Assembly: GCA_964058845.1 (NCBI GenBank)
Contig: CAXKVR010000028.1
Coordinates: 124,001 to 188,000 of the forward strand
Source of the DNA: Carex sylvatica
Lineage: Eukaryota > Streptophyta > Magnoliopsida > Poales > Cyperaceae
Direction: 5' to 3'
Length of the DNA: 64,000 nt
The notes beneath the pieces were generated by a model. That model was not told the DNA's origin. It saw nothing but the letters and a program-made list of their open reading frames with translations, and did no database searches. How positions within the stretch are numbered: position 1 is the first letter of the stretch; each line of letters opens with the position of its first letter. The position numbers and the translations under genes were made by a program. Positions 24,001 through 36,972 of the stretch are shown here, one piece after another.

Positions 24001-27000
24001 ATTTCAAATTTTTGTAAGAAACACCTATCAGAAAATAATTTTTGTGGGGAACTTCTACCTTCGTTTGTAGCTGGTCTTGGAGAATTCTGTTGTCTGCTGA
24101 CATTATCTTCAAGCGAAGAAAACATGATCATCAGTAATAATCCCATATTAAAATAAATTTGAATTTGTTTAATAAAACATATATGGGAAAACAAATTATA
24201 CCTCAAGTTCGAATGTCTTCTCACTTAACTGAGAAGTCAGCTTTGAAAGAGTCTACATATATAGATCAAATTGTTGTTAATCAAAAGCAATATTGTTAAA
24301 AAAAGAACAGTTCGCCAAAGGTGGAAAAACCTCAAGCACCTGAGACATCTCGATGCTTGACGAGATATCAGTATCCTCCATAGACCCTACAATCCTCTGC
24401 TCAAGAACATGCATTTGTATCTTCTTTTCGTTAATTTCATCCTTCAATTTTTGAACTTGCTCCTGTACAATATAAAGCCAAATCAGTCATCAAACTTGTG
24501 CTGTAAATAAGAAAAGGGCATGGTAAAAATGTGCTTATAAAATTTTAACTAAATGTACCTGGATTTGCTTATCATCAGGGTTGTTTGAAGCTTGTTCAGT
24601 TAAGCGCTTAAGAGAGCTTGTACAAAGTGCTACATCACCGGCTAGCATCTTAACTTGCTCATTAAGAAGATCCATTTGATCTACAATTGTTGTACCTGAC
24701 TGCAACACACCAAAAGGCACACTAAATTAGGGAAATATAAGGCTACAAAGTTAAAGATTGTCACATAACCTCAACCTGAACTAAAATTAGCCAACTTAGT
24801 TTGCTAGTTGTGAACCAACTTTGGCCCATTCAATCAAGTGGCAAGTAGGACGTGCTATCAACTTGATCCAGACTAAACCATTGTCATTGCTACACTCCAG
24901 AGATGGCAATGATCAAGCAAAACACCAAGTATGATATCTCAATTTTATTGGATGATTACCTTTAGGAGCAAGCATGGAGTAACCAGCTCCCCATAATAAA
25001 AAAAAGGTTCAAACTTGCTTTCATCTCAAGCTTTCCGAGCAAATGGTTAATCAGCATAATTAAATATTCACATGCAGTAACACATTTACCAACGAGACCC
25101 TCTTGCTTTGGCAATTTCCCTTCTCATAGAGGGAGAGAGAGGAGCGAGAGAGGGTGGAGCAAGGGTAGCACTCAGTCGATCCATAAAGAGAAGGTAATGG
25201 GGCAGTACCAGAGAAAGGAGCCTGTATACAGGGGGTGTTCTCACCGGAGGGGGACGACGACCTTTGGCAGTGGCACTGAATAGATCGCCTGCTTGAGTGT
25301 TTTCCCCTTTTCTACCAGTGACAGAGCTCCTCCGCCCATCTCTCAGATCAAACGACAGTTGTTTCTGCTGTGATGACAATGTCCGATGGACGGAAGGAGA
25401 CCCGCTTGTCGAGCTCTCACTATCCCCTGTTATCTGCTCAGCCTTCTGCATTTTTTTACAAGAATCAACAGATATAATTCTAGTTCTACATGCATTGTTT
25501 ATTATTGCATAACATTTAACCCAAGGTACTAGAGGAGAGATGTCTCTTTGTGATGTGATAGAGAGAAGGGAACGGAGTTTTGTGTGCCTGTGGGGGAATG
25601 TAGAGAATGGTCTACATGTATCATTGGGAAGTAAAGTGACATTATTTATATATTTCCGCTCTTGTGCTTCTGGAGGAGCTCCTATGCAAGAAGGAAGTTT
25701 CAGCTTAATGCAAATGGGTAAAATATAAAGGGCTGAAAAGGATTTCTTTTTTATATTTCAACAAATTATTCAGAAATATCTGCATATGGAGAGAGAAGGG
25801 AGAGACTGAAAGAGGGAGACAAAGAGCACATGAAATAAGGTACTTGTATAACATTAAGATGAGATGCATATCTAAGCTTGTGTATTTTATAAAGGCTTAA
25901 AAGCGCATCAAGATAGCTGATAAACATTATTTATACAATCTAAGTTCGGTTTTAAGGCAATGGCCATATTACCAATATATATTAATACTGCTTCTCAAGT
26001 TTCTAGTTCCATGAAGAGAAACTGATTGCTTTGGTTACTTTTTCCAAAGAAAAATAAAAAGTAAAGCATACAACTTATTCTAGCATTTTACCAAGTAAAA
26101 CCAAAAACCATTGTGGTCTAATACACTATTTTCACATATTTTAGGGAGAAAAAATAACCATATTTATTCACATGATCCAAGAAAGATCTTATTTGGTGTT
26201 CTCACAATCCAAATCAGATGAAAAAAATATATCTTTGAACTTCAGCTTAAGCACAAAAGATACACGAGGGTACCTTCATTTTGAGCCAACTCAGCATGCC
26301 ACGCTTGCGGTTTCTTTTGTCAAACCGGGAATTCGGATCATCTAGGTTATTAGCATCAAACTTTCCTTCTACAGAAAACTCCGATGAATCCAGACTGCCG
26401 ACGTCATCATCTAGTATGTAGTCTTTTTTCCTATCTGGCAAATATGCAAGCTGCACCCAGAAGACCACAAAAAACATAGTATTAAAAACAGCAACAATAA
26501 TGGTGACCCTGCTTGCTATTGCCTTACATTATCCCTATTAAATACTATACATGTGCATGTGGGGTTTAGGTATGGGTTGTTAGAAAGGTATTGAATTTAA
26601 CTCTTGTGCAACACCAATTAAGGATATGAATCAGAGCTGCCCAGCTTAGTTTAAGAAGCTCAGATTTCATCCCAAATTTGATCCCCTAAATCTTACCATC
26701 CTGATTTTATGGGAGCTAGTTTATAGTTGTAACTCTGTAGACAATATCTATGCATTCCACAAAATATCAACCTTTTTCATTCATGTATAAACCTACAAAA
26801 TGTGAAATCTCATAATGTTTCTTTCTACACCGAGGAACAGGGAAAGTTTTGGAGTTTGGGCACTTTAAATATAAGATGAACAGGTCTAAAGATTCTTATT
26901 CAGAACATTTAGCATATGTGGCATTATTTTTTCAGGAAAGGAGCTGACCTCATCTTCGCCAAAGGAATGTCTGCGTCTATGACAATGCTTTCCAGATATA

Positions 27001-30000
27001 TTTGAACTTATGGAACTTTTAGTTGATACTAGAATTAGTTTTGTCAAACGTTGGATTCGACCCATTAAAGCGGCTTTTGCCTCTTCCTCCTCTTCCAGTC
27101 TTGATTGCAGCTTGACTTGTCCAGCTTCCAACTTTGTATTTCAAGAATGTGCACAAGTCAGAATTGGTGAAGCAAAGGAAAATGAAAAGCAAATTGTTAA
27201 TAGGAAATGAGAGGATAGAACCTGAAGTTTCAAATTTACAAGATCCTCCTGACTGGTGGGACCACTCATGTAAGAGTTCTCAATCATGCCACTTTTCAGA
27301 TGCTGGAGCTCGTCTTTTAGATAAGTTATTTCCTTTTGGTATTTCTTTATTAATGACTTCTCATCCAATATCTGAAGGAGAATATATAAAGTTGAGTTTC
27401 CTTGAGCTGAAATTGGTAAGCTCAAATCCAATTATCAAATACATCCTGACTAAGAAGAAAAGGCAAATAGATTGCACCTTGTTAGCAGAAGCCTTGATTT
27501 CAACGTGTTTGCTCCTGTGTGCAAATTTTAGGGTATTGTGTGTTTCTTCAGAATTGCTAGACGCAGGTGTTACAGTGCAAATAAGCTGAAAAATGAAGAG
27601 TCAAATTAGAATGAGGGAAAAAACAGAACCATGAGGTAAACATTGCAGTATGCCTGCTGTAACGGTCAGTGGCCATATGTTTGTTTCTATTATTGCTGTT
27701 ACTTGAGCATATTGTTCTGCTTGGGTAAAGCCTGCCAGTAATGGTACAAGTAGTTCACAAAGTTCAGTCCGTCTATTTATAGAGAACAACAAGCAATCTA
27801 CTAAGCTAAGATATTTTTATTGCTTTCATTCAGAGAAATACAAATAAAAATATTACAGAAACAAACTTACAGAAATACGGCCATGGCCACTAAGAGATGA
27901 CTGAAGCAAGCGTGTGAGTTTAGAATCTCTATATGGGACATGTGTTGACTTCCCATCTGTCAGTTTACCAATCACCTACGTAACAAGTCCACATATGATA
28001 AAGAGTACACACATCATTTCTTTTCATTAATAACAGAATGAAGAGAAAACTATGATAAAAAACTAAACATAAACAGAAGTCATAGCACCACTTGGATCAC
28101 AATAGATGACCACCAGGATAACTATTGGCGGGAAAAAAAAAAATCATCTCCAAAGATGTCATGCCTCACTATCCTTGTTAACAACATAGTAATGAAAAGT
28201 GTTGCAAATTGCTATAAAGAAATATATGTTTTACAAGAAAATTGGTTCAAATAATGTTATTGATCAGCATGAAAGATGCTCCTTTCCAAAATAAAATCAA
28301 ACTTATTACCATCCCAATAATAGTTATTGCAAATGATGATAAGACTAAAACATGATATCAGTTATTAAAATTGTAACAACAACCAAAAATTTACAATAAA
28401 AGGGGAGGATTAAAACAAGAGAAGATAGCTTACCGTTCCGAGAGTAAGTAAACTCTTGTTTATGAAGGAACCCTCCTTCCTTCGCAACCCAATCGTCTCA
28501 GTTTTTGAGCTTTCAGACCCAGCAAGATCAATTAAGTTCTATAAATTATTGAACAAAAGAAGGAAAAAAGAAATTTTGCATTCGATAATTAACTAAACGA
28601 AGCATAAAATACGAGAGTAAGATAAGGTGCCAGGACAAACTGGACAGCACCAATATATTAGTGATGCTCAATTTTTTATGAACTCTTAACTTTATTCATA
28701 ATTTCACTTAAACAGCTGGTGATCATAGAAGTGTGTTGCAGTGAAAGTGTAAAGTTCATTACAAGAAAGGTGCATTAATAATTGTTTATTAAAGAAGGCG
28801 TACCAACTGGCACAATTTGATTTCTTCTCCATCATCATCTGCACCAGAAGGGCTGCTCTCTATAGTCTGCAAGACAGCAACATATCTATATTGTCAAAAT
28901 GAAAACTTCTGAGCTAACACAGACTGAAAAGTTACAATTAAATGAGAAAGAAAGTTACCAATGTGAAGATTGTGTGGCTTCGACTACTGACAAGATTGAA
29001 ATTATTAGACCCCACATGCCTGTGCTCTGCACCATAATATTGGATTAAGAACTTGTTACAAAATTAGCAATATCTCTAATTCATAAGAATAAAATTCATA
29101 ATATTACTGGTAAACACTACTTTAATGGCAACTATGTAAGCTAGTCAACTAAAATATTAAGACCAGATAGTTGCTCTACATCATGTCTAGACAAAAAATG
29201 AAAAAAGAAAACAGGCTCATGTGAGCATCAGTACCTTCGCCAGATGCTATTAAAGAAAGTGCATGAGCAGGAGACAGCACTACCTCTTCTTTAATTCCTT
29301 CCACATATGTTCCCTTCATATAATACCAAGCAATTCAAGTAACTAATAATGATTGTTGGTGCTAAATTTGGAAAAAAAAAGATGCACATTTAAGTTGATG
29401 CAGACCTGTGGATCTTCTCGAATACGAAGGTTCTGACCTGTTGGATCTAGTAAATCATTTATGACCTGCCGATTTATAAGAGACACGCATTAAGTTATAG
29501 TGAATAACAAAAACACTAAGCGCTGAAATTTTTTGTCTTTAATACCACCCTGACCAGTACAGGGATCAAAATGGTATTGATGCGAACAAACCTGTTGCCA
29601 GTGAAAAACTAATTAATTGGCTGTGTTATGTAGACTTCTAGACTACATTAATGAAGAGTGATACCTCATTGTATATTTCAAGATAAGAAACACGAAGAAG
29701 AAATTCTCGGCCGGGTGTCTGACAATAGAGAAAAAATAAAACAACGAATAACAAAGATGGTGTTATACAGGGAATATCTTGAAAACAATTAAATGACCTA
29801 ATCCCAACAAAGATGCTCACGTCTTGTATAATGCTGAACACATCCTTCACTGCCAATGGAATGATTCCAGGTGACTTTTGCTCCCCCTAAAAAGAAATAA
29901 TTCGGTACCAAAGTTTATTGAAGAATAATTTTCACTGAAGAAAAAATGTAAAACAAAAGATAACATAAGAATAGCGTACAGTGAAGAAGACTTACATGCA

Positions 30001-31724
30001 TGGTATGAGTTTTCCCACTGCTAGTAACACCATAAGCAAAAACTGTTCCTGTATAATAACACTTCACGTAAATGACAAAACTCTCACTTTGCTGGATCCA
30101 TAACTTTAACAAAACAATTACATGTCAATCTGCATTTTAGCAGAAAATTGTATCACAATATAAAACAGAAAATGTACCATTGATTCCTTCCATGGCACCC
30201 CTCACAACATGCTGAGCTGCAGTATCATATATATTTCTTGTTGTAGTAGCAGGTCCAAATACTTTATCTGCCAGCATTCAATTCCAATTCAAGCATCTGT
30301 TAGACTCGCATTTTTTACAATAGTAATCAAATATGATGAATAATTTAATACGTACCAAAACCATACGCAATGTTTGGGTTTGACTCGCTTCTGACAGTGT
30401 GATCCCCATCTGCATACCATGCAATCTCATCCCCTTTATTTATCTCCCTTGCACTGCAGGGGCGGGAAGAATTATTAAAATTTTGTTCATGAACCCTTTT
30501 TAGAGCTGACATCCACAGAAGGAACCTCACAGAAAATACAGCTAATGACCAACTCATATATCATTTCCAGTTTCATAAGAGTACCACACAAAAATGAATA
30601 TGACTAACAAAAAAACAGTAACAAAGCATCAGCACTCCTGATTTTTTTCCATATTTATTTCATTTGCAGGAAGGTTTTCTACAAAAAGAAAGGGATGCCC
30701 TGCAGTGCAAGACTTTTATCGCCTATGGCTTATCCATGTGAAAAGGTATAATACTGTACTATGAGGTAATAACCAACAAATGATTGTGTCAGCAGCAAAG
30801 AAGTCCTGTCAGACATGAACGCAAACTTTGGAAGGACGATCACTAGATGTAGCAAGATGACTTTCCGCTACCATCGACAGGTTTGTTTTTTCTCCTTTTT
30901 TACCCTCATTTATTTGTCGATCCATTTTTCTACTTATTTACTTTTATTTGTAGTTTTGTACAAGAGATCAACTGCTAAACATGGTATGTGATAGTCATTA
31001 GTCAAGCTAGTTTTCATGACACTCTTGCTTCTTAGTAAGCTAGAAATGTATGTCAAATGTATCAAGATACACCAGCAAGCATTTAAAGATGCAAGAGATG
31101 GGAAACAATTGCAGTTAAAAAAATGTCTACAATTGCTGATTGTTTCCATTTACGAAGAAGCTACATTGCGTAAAGCAAAAACGACCCAACAACTATATGC
31201 TAAACCCACTATTTCAAGTACAGTGAATAGCTTCATAAATGGTTAATGGAATCCTTAAGCATTAAGCTAACAAACTACAAGTTGTATTATTCCATCTTTG
31301 AAAAGTTAATCAATAGTTCCTGTACAAAACTGACATCCTAAAAGGACGATGCACCTAATACAACCCAACTAAAAGCATGAAATCCAGCTCACAATCAAAC
31401 AAGAGATAGGGAGGGAGGGGAGACAGAGATCCACCTAAGAGGCCTGAACCGAACCGTGACCATGATACTCTCCTTCGCATGGGCCAAATCCGGCACCATA
31501 TTTCCCATCGGAGGGCTCACATTGTTCGAGCTCGACACTGGAGAGATCCTAGATGGGGGTCGAGACGAATACGACGGGGTCGTCGGTCGAGCTCCGGTCA
31601 ACGGGGTCGTCGGTCGCCCCGACGAGGTGGCTGAGGACGGCGTCGTCGGTCTGCCATTGGATTGAGGTGGGCCCCGCCTCGATCGGAAGGGGGAGATGCT
31701 CGATCGGGTCGCGCGGGTCGACAT
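21085..31724 (-). CDS. KIN7: KIN-7 subfamily kinesin (about 1,065 aa)
   Basis: Microtubule motor with N-terminal motor domain. Exons (minus order): 31435-31724, 30356-30453, 30178-30267, 29996-30048, 29821-29886, 29665-29718, 29406-29465, 29235-29313, 28959-29026, 28804-28866, 28434-28538, 27871-27975, 27478-27585, 27222-27371, 26949-27131, 26274-26450, 25245-25445, 24559-24699, 24340-24462, 24202-24252, 24059-24106, 23719-23865, 23010-23345, 21893-22183, 21296-21385, 21085-21105. Phases join without stops. The Ser/Arg-rich N-terminus has three RPTTP repeats and could be an organelle transit peptide. Motor motifs: P-loop [11 protein letters not shown] (exon 4), switch I SSRSHTIF, switch [14 protein letters not shown] long coiled-coil stalk follows ([20 protein letters not shown] in exon 23). 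The C-terminal RING-type end known from some KIN-7 proteins is not visible. The last exon and its GC donor (21295-21294) are uncertain. Confidence 0.9.
22199..22219 (-). repeat. Poly-A run in a kinesin intron
   Basis: A run of about 20 A on the + strand just outside exon 24. Read on the minus strand it is a long poly-T tract ahead of the splice acceptor at 22184. Confidence 0.8.
23463..23640. mobile_element. Miniature inverted-repeat element in a kinesin intron (178 bp)
   Basis: Arms of about 60 nt pair: TTTGCGTCCAACACCCAT...CCATCCGATCCA against TGGATCGGATGG...GACGCAAA. Each arm contains AAATTTGAGTCCGATGGG. The 8-bp repeat CTACCAGG lies on both sides (23455-23462, 23641-23648), consistent with a target duplication, although the right end is about 8 bases longer than the left. 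It sits between exons 22 and 23. Confidence 0.75.
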
Positions 31725-32305
31725 CTCTCCTTCCCAATTTGAGAGGGAGAGTGTCAGAATGAGGTGGATTGGTTATAGTTAACTATTTTGTATTTTCTCT
31801 TTAACCTCGAAAATTATTGTGCCTTTTTGCTTGTTTGAATTTTCTAGGGTTTTGATCGGAGGAGGGACTGAGAGACCGATGGAGAGATTAATTAATGAAG
31901 AGCTGGGAGGTCACGATCTCTCTGTGGGTGTGTTGTGTTTTGTTCCGGATTGTAGTTTCTTTGTAGCGCTCTCGTATAATTTTCTCTGTAGTAATCACTG
32001 TTGGTGGGCCTACCATGGGAAGTCCTATCTGATTTAAAGAAAAGTTTGCATAACTACACGATCGTTACATATTTATTGCAGAAATAATTGTCACGGGTGA
32101 TCTGAAATAGTTTGTTTTTTGAGGTCTGCCGCCTTCGGTCCAAACACAAATTTTTCGAGTTTGGAGTCGGGTTACCGGAACTGCTTACCGCCAAAGGGAG
32201 GGAACTGGAAAACTTACAAAAACACTCTCCATTGTCCTCTAATATCCGAATCTTATCTTTGTAAATTATATTTCCTTACACATTGTTTGGATAGGAAGCA
32301 GAATA
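31725..32305. promoter_or_regulatory. Upstream region of the kinesin gene
   Basis: Expected to carry the 5' UTR and promoter of the minus-strand kinesin gene. Composition shifts from GC-rich coding (below 31724) to AT-rich. I cannot point to a specific TATA or regulatory box, and no gene on the + strand is recognisable here. Confidence 0.4.
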
Positions 32306-32490
32306 AGAACTAAAGGGAGGGGAATAAGATTAATGAAGTAAATATATTTTGTTAGATTTTTAATAAGAGAATAAGATTAATGAAGATAATTTTTAATAAG
32401 AAGAACTAAAGGGAGGGGAAAAATATTAAGAGTAAATAAAATTTGTTAGATTTTTAATAAGAGAATAAGATTAATGAAGATAATTTTGTA
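32306..32490. repeat. Tandem duplication, 96-bp unit
   Basis: Copies start AGAACTAAAGGGAGGGGAA at 32306 and 32402 and both contain TTGTTAGATTTTTAATAAGA. The second copy differs by a few substitutions. Confidence 0.9.
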
Positions 32491-33470
32491 ACTTCCTAAC
32501 TTATCAAAGCTTATATTTTTATTATTATTTAAATTGAAGTGTAACAAAAGAAAAACGAAACCAACAAATAACAATTTATAAGTGTATAGCACGTGATATT
32601 TGTTAAGTCGTAGTATCAAATATTTGTTAAAATATAACTATCATATTGTGTCAAAACACAAACGCAAGTTACTAAAGCAAATACGCAGAAAATATATTTA
32701 GCATTACTTGAGCGTCCTGATTATTTTAAAACACGAAAATTGTGTCACTGAAAGGATGAACCTACAAATTAGAGTCGATCATCAATACAACGATTATACC
32801 TAGAAAAAATAATCTTAAAACGCACCGTCATTTATTTTTCTACAATAAAAAAAGGACTAAAATTTTTATATTCCATAATTTTAAAACATGATTAATTATA
32901 CTAATCCAAAATTTTCTATTAATTATACTAACGGTCATTTAGAAAATATTTATTATCAAATTAAAATATAAACTAGAAATTTCAAGATATATATAACTTA
33001 TGAAACTTTGAAATTAAAATAAAAGGATTCGTGTAAAGAAATAAATCAATCAAGATTTAATTAAAAATATAAGGATATGAATTTTCGTGCAAATAAAATT
33101 ATAAAAGTTACAAATTTCTTGCATAATGAATTATATGGCCAAATTAGATATTTATATGCATATATGAATATTATAACGAATTTTTCAAACTAATTTTTGT
33201 TGGAATTCAATTATTATATCCAATTCATATCCATTAGAAACCCCATTATTATTTCTGGATTTGTTTTAACCCTTGGATCTCCTCATAGCACGGATCTTGA
33301 AGTCATCTCAACCTTTGATTTTGAATTAATTGAGTTCATATTGAAATTCTGAATTTGTTTAAACCCTTGATCTTGAATCTGCACAAATCCTGAAGCTATC
33401 TGATGCTTTGATTTTTGAATCTATTGAAAATGGGAATTTAACTAAATGAATAAAAATTTCAGTTCCATGT
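32491..33470. other. AT-rich intergenic DNA, nothing recognised
   Basis: Strongly A/T-rich, no open frame of note, no repeat structure that I could define. Confidence 0.55.
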
Positions 33471-35744
33471 ATACCCCTCAATTCCCCTCTTCTCTCTTTT
33501 CTCTCTGTCCCCGATACCCCACCTCGACCCCTCTGTCTCTCTTTCGACTCCTTCATTCCCTCTCCCGTGAACCCTAAACCCCTCCCTCTCTTCTGTCTCT
33601 GCCTCGCGACCCCACCTAGGATTTCCCTCTCTTCCGTTTCATTACAGGAGAAGGTTCGGATTTGATTTCCTCGCTCCCTCTCTCTCTCGATGTCCCGTCC
33701 GGTGTCAGAGCGCCCACGCCCCTTTTGGGGCGAATTTATTGCGAAATGGCGAAAGTCAGCCGGCCGTACTGCCTATTGCGTGTGGTTTTTCCTTTCCGGG
33801 TATATAAGCTCCCCTTTCTCTCTCTCTCGAGCTTGGCTCTTGATTTTTGCTCATGTGCTGAGAAATCCCTCTCTTTCCCTTCTTTCCTATTGTTTTGGTT
33901 TGTTTTGGTTTTCTTGTTCTGGTTTGCTTGTTGTTCTGGTGCTTGGCTGGTGCTTGTTGTCGCTGTTCTGGTGTTTATTTTCTCTTGCTCTCTCCATTTC
34001 GTGCTAGCTCTAATTGGGTAAATTTTCGAGTTATCCCGGTTAAATTGGTTGGTGTTGCCTTGTTGGGTTTCCATTAGATAAATTTTCTTTGCTCGGATTG
34101 TTGATTTTCTCGGCAAATGCACTGACTTGTGCCTCGTCGAGGCTCGAATTGGGTTGATGGGTATGGATTCTTTGTTTGTGCCTTGTTGAGGCTCTCTCTG
34201 ACTTGACTTGGGTTGGATCTGTCTTGTTTACGCCTTGCTGTTCTGTGCTGTTTCTGGCCCTTCTCTGTCTCTGTCTCTGTCTCTGTCTGCTATTTGTGTT
34301 GTTGTGCTTGGTTACTGGCCTACGTGCCTTTGCTGGTTGGTAGTGCGTGGTACTGGTTTTACCAGTATATAAATTGCAGGGGCCTTTCTGTGAAATTTTG
34401 TGAATAAAAGGGGTGATATGCAAATTACCCTCTGTGAGTATATAAATAAAGGGGAGGGGCCTATGTGAAAATTAGATTGTGATATTGGGCCTAAGTAGAA
34501 ATGTGTAATTGATTGGATTTTGGGCCTCTCCTTGCTATATGCCGAAATGGTGTATTTAATTGATAGGCTTGGGTCTTTATATATTGGACTTAGCAAATGA
34601 TAGGGTCATGTTTCTAGAGTCTTTTTAACTTTAATTTGGACTACGAACAAGGCTGGGATTCAGATTTCAGATAAAGAGGCAAATTCGGAATACAATGCAA
34701 AGTCCACGATTGAAGCTTATTATAACGAGTGCTCATAACTGACCGATTTAAATGGACCGAGATAGCTCATATCTCGCGTCTAAAAGCCCTGAGGTCGTCT
34801 CTTGGGTGATAACTGCTCATAACTGATTACGACGTTGGTTACACTATAATCGTTCACGATGTCACTTGACAGCGAAACCATTGATTATAACTGACCACGA
34901 TCACACGATCTCGTAATCACCTCGCAAACTGACTTACCCTTGGCAAGAGTAAGGCAGTACGTAGGTCACACTATATAAGATATTTCCTTTGACAGAAAAA
35001 AGGCGAATCAAAATCAACTCATGCTTACCCACTCACATATCTAGGAAATAGTACAGGTTAGAATTTAATATTTCTGAGATCGTCCTCTGTTTCTCAAGTC
35101 GTTCTCCAACTTTGGAAACCCGAGATCAACTCCTGATCTTACCATCTCTATTTTTAGGCCTGCTATTTCTAGTCGAACGATCTAGTCCAAAGTCTATTTT
35201 AACATATGGTATGCTATCCCGAGATAGTCCTCGTATCAGCAGATTTTAAGAATAGGAAGGATTTAAAAGATGGCTTTAAAAAACAAAGTTTTAAGTTTTA
35301 TAAGAAATCGAATTAAAATCGGATGTTTACGTAAACCTAAACTAGCTCGAGAAATGATTATACCGTCTAAGATCTTGATGTCTCGATGATAGCTCATAAC
35401 ATAATTTGAACATATACTAAAATAATTTGATTGGACACTTGTATGATTCCGAAACAAATTAAATTAAAACATCCCAACACATTTAAAATAAAATAAAAGT
35501 TTCATATAAGTTTTTAAATTAAAACATTTCTTTAAACATTTTCAAACTTGTACGAAAACTCGTTGCTAATTAATAATGGACAATTAATTAGCAACGAAAA
35601 ATATTTAATTTTGACTTGGATTCGAAACGACTAATTGCACATAGAATTAGATTAGTTATAAAAATAACAAACTTCTCGACTTAGATATAATTAGAAAAAC
35701 ACTTAAAATAGGTAAACATTTATTTTCTAAAATTTTGTAAAACC
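33471..35744. other. LTR-retrotransposon-like debris, no coding domain
   Basis: A pyrimidine-rich block (33480-33680) is followed by a promoter-like GGGTATATAAGCTCCCC (about 33799), a CT-rich stretch and, from about 34400, short AATAAA-type words. At 34730-34900 several ATAACTGACCACGA-like words recur, followed by CACTATATAAGA near 34970. Two TATA-like sites with downstream pyrimidine-rich DNA are reminiscent of LTR promoters. No gag, protease, reverse transcriptase or integrase motif is present. The overlapping long frames at 33662-34423 are artefacts of CT-rich composition. Confidence 0.35.
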
Positions 35745-35886
35745 AATTTATGTATCTAAATTATAATATAACTAAAAATATATTATAATACTTATTAGTT
35801 CAGTAATAATTACATAATTTATGCATCTAAATTATAATATAACTAAAAATATATTATAATACTTATTAGTTCAGTAATAATTACAT
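35745..35886. repeat. Tandem duplication, 71-bp unit
   Basis: Two almost identical copies (35745-35815, 35816-35886), each starting AATTTATG and containing ACTTATTAGTTCAGTAATAA. Near identity implies a recent event. Confidence 0.95.
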
Positions 35887-36129
35887 AATTTATGCATGTC
35901 ATTAAAAATAGTAACATTAGGAATTTTTAATAATAAGTTAACTTTCGAAACCGCATTTCGACCAATTTGAAATAATTAGATTTAAGTTAAAATAAATCAA
36001 ACAGATAAGTAATTAGGATATATTAATAGGTAAGACACATTTAAAATTACCGTAGCTCACGAATAATTATTCTTGCAAATATTTTGACATCAGAATTTTT
36101 ACAAGCAATTTATCTTCAAATTAAATTAT

Positions 36130-36287
36130 GAGTGAGGCTATGGTACTTGGCCAAGTACACAGTTTTGTTGTGCTTTGATATATGAGACGTTGAATATCAT
36201 CTGGCACGAATCTTGATACGAATCCAACGTCTCATATATCAAAGCACAACAAAACTGTGTGCTTGGCCAAGTACCATAGCCTCACTC
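36130..36287. mobile_element. Foldback element with 9-bp target duplication (158 bp)
   Basis: Two 63-nt arms (36130-36192 and 36225-36287) are inverted copies with one mismatch, starting GAGTGAGGCTATGGTACTTG, around a 32-nt loop. An exact 9-bp direct repeat TTAAATTAT flanks it (36121-36129, 36288-36296). Nine-bp duplications fit a Mutator-like miniature element. The transcript would be a near-perfect hairpin. Confidence 0.92.
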
Positions 36288-36860
36288 TTAAATTATTAAG
36301 AATATAAATTATGTTAGGATTAATTTAGATCAAAATCATGCCGTGGGTGTACTCTTACCAGTTAATCCATCTGACCTGACATCCGCACTTTATTTTTAAG
36401 TAGTTGCATTAAAATTGTAGAGCATGTTTATCATTTCTGCACTGTATGTAGAATTGCATAAATCCTAAAAACCTAAATTTACTGTATTTTAGGAGTACAA
36501 TAATTAAATAATATTATATATATATATATATTATTAGAATATTAGGTTATTATTTTGTATTTTTCTCATAAAAGACTATACTATTACTGTACGTGCATAT
36601 GCATGCATTGGTGAGAGCTGAGCAGGGCCGAGTAACTTTGTTCTGTTTTGGTGTCACTTGGCATGGGACGGCTCGACAGCCACTGAGCCGAGCGTCACTT
36701 GATTCTTGGATGGTCTTAGGATATTATTATATGTATAAACTTTGATTATATATCATTTTCGATTCATTTTACCATTACGTGCAGGCCGGATGCGAGCCCT
36801 GAGGCACGGACGATTCGAGATCTATTCCTTCCCTATATTAGGGGCTATTTTGCCTAAAAC

Positions 36861-36972
36861 GGGATTCCAAGACCGGCAGGTCTTGGGTAGAATCTTGTGT
36901 GGGATTCCAAGACCGACAAGTCTTGTGTAGAATCTTGTACGGGGTTTCAAGACCAGTCTTGCGTAGAATCCA
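36861..36972. repeat. Three tandem ~40-bp units, each with an internal hairpin
   Basis: Units at 36861-36900, 36901-36940 and a shorter 36941-36972 share GGGATTCCAAGACC...TCTTG(T/G)GTAGAATC. Each of the first two holds an inverted pair such as CAAGACCGGCAGGTCTTG that can form a small stem. Confidence 0.9.

Noticed and set aside
33662..34423. Several overlapping 60-128-codon frames on both strands
   Set aside because: CT-rich low-complexity sequence leaves several frames open at once; no domain or conserved motif, and the region looks like LTR debris.
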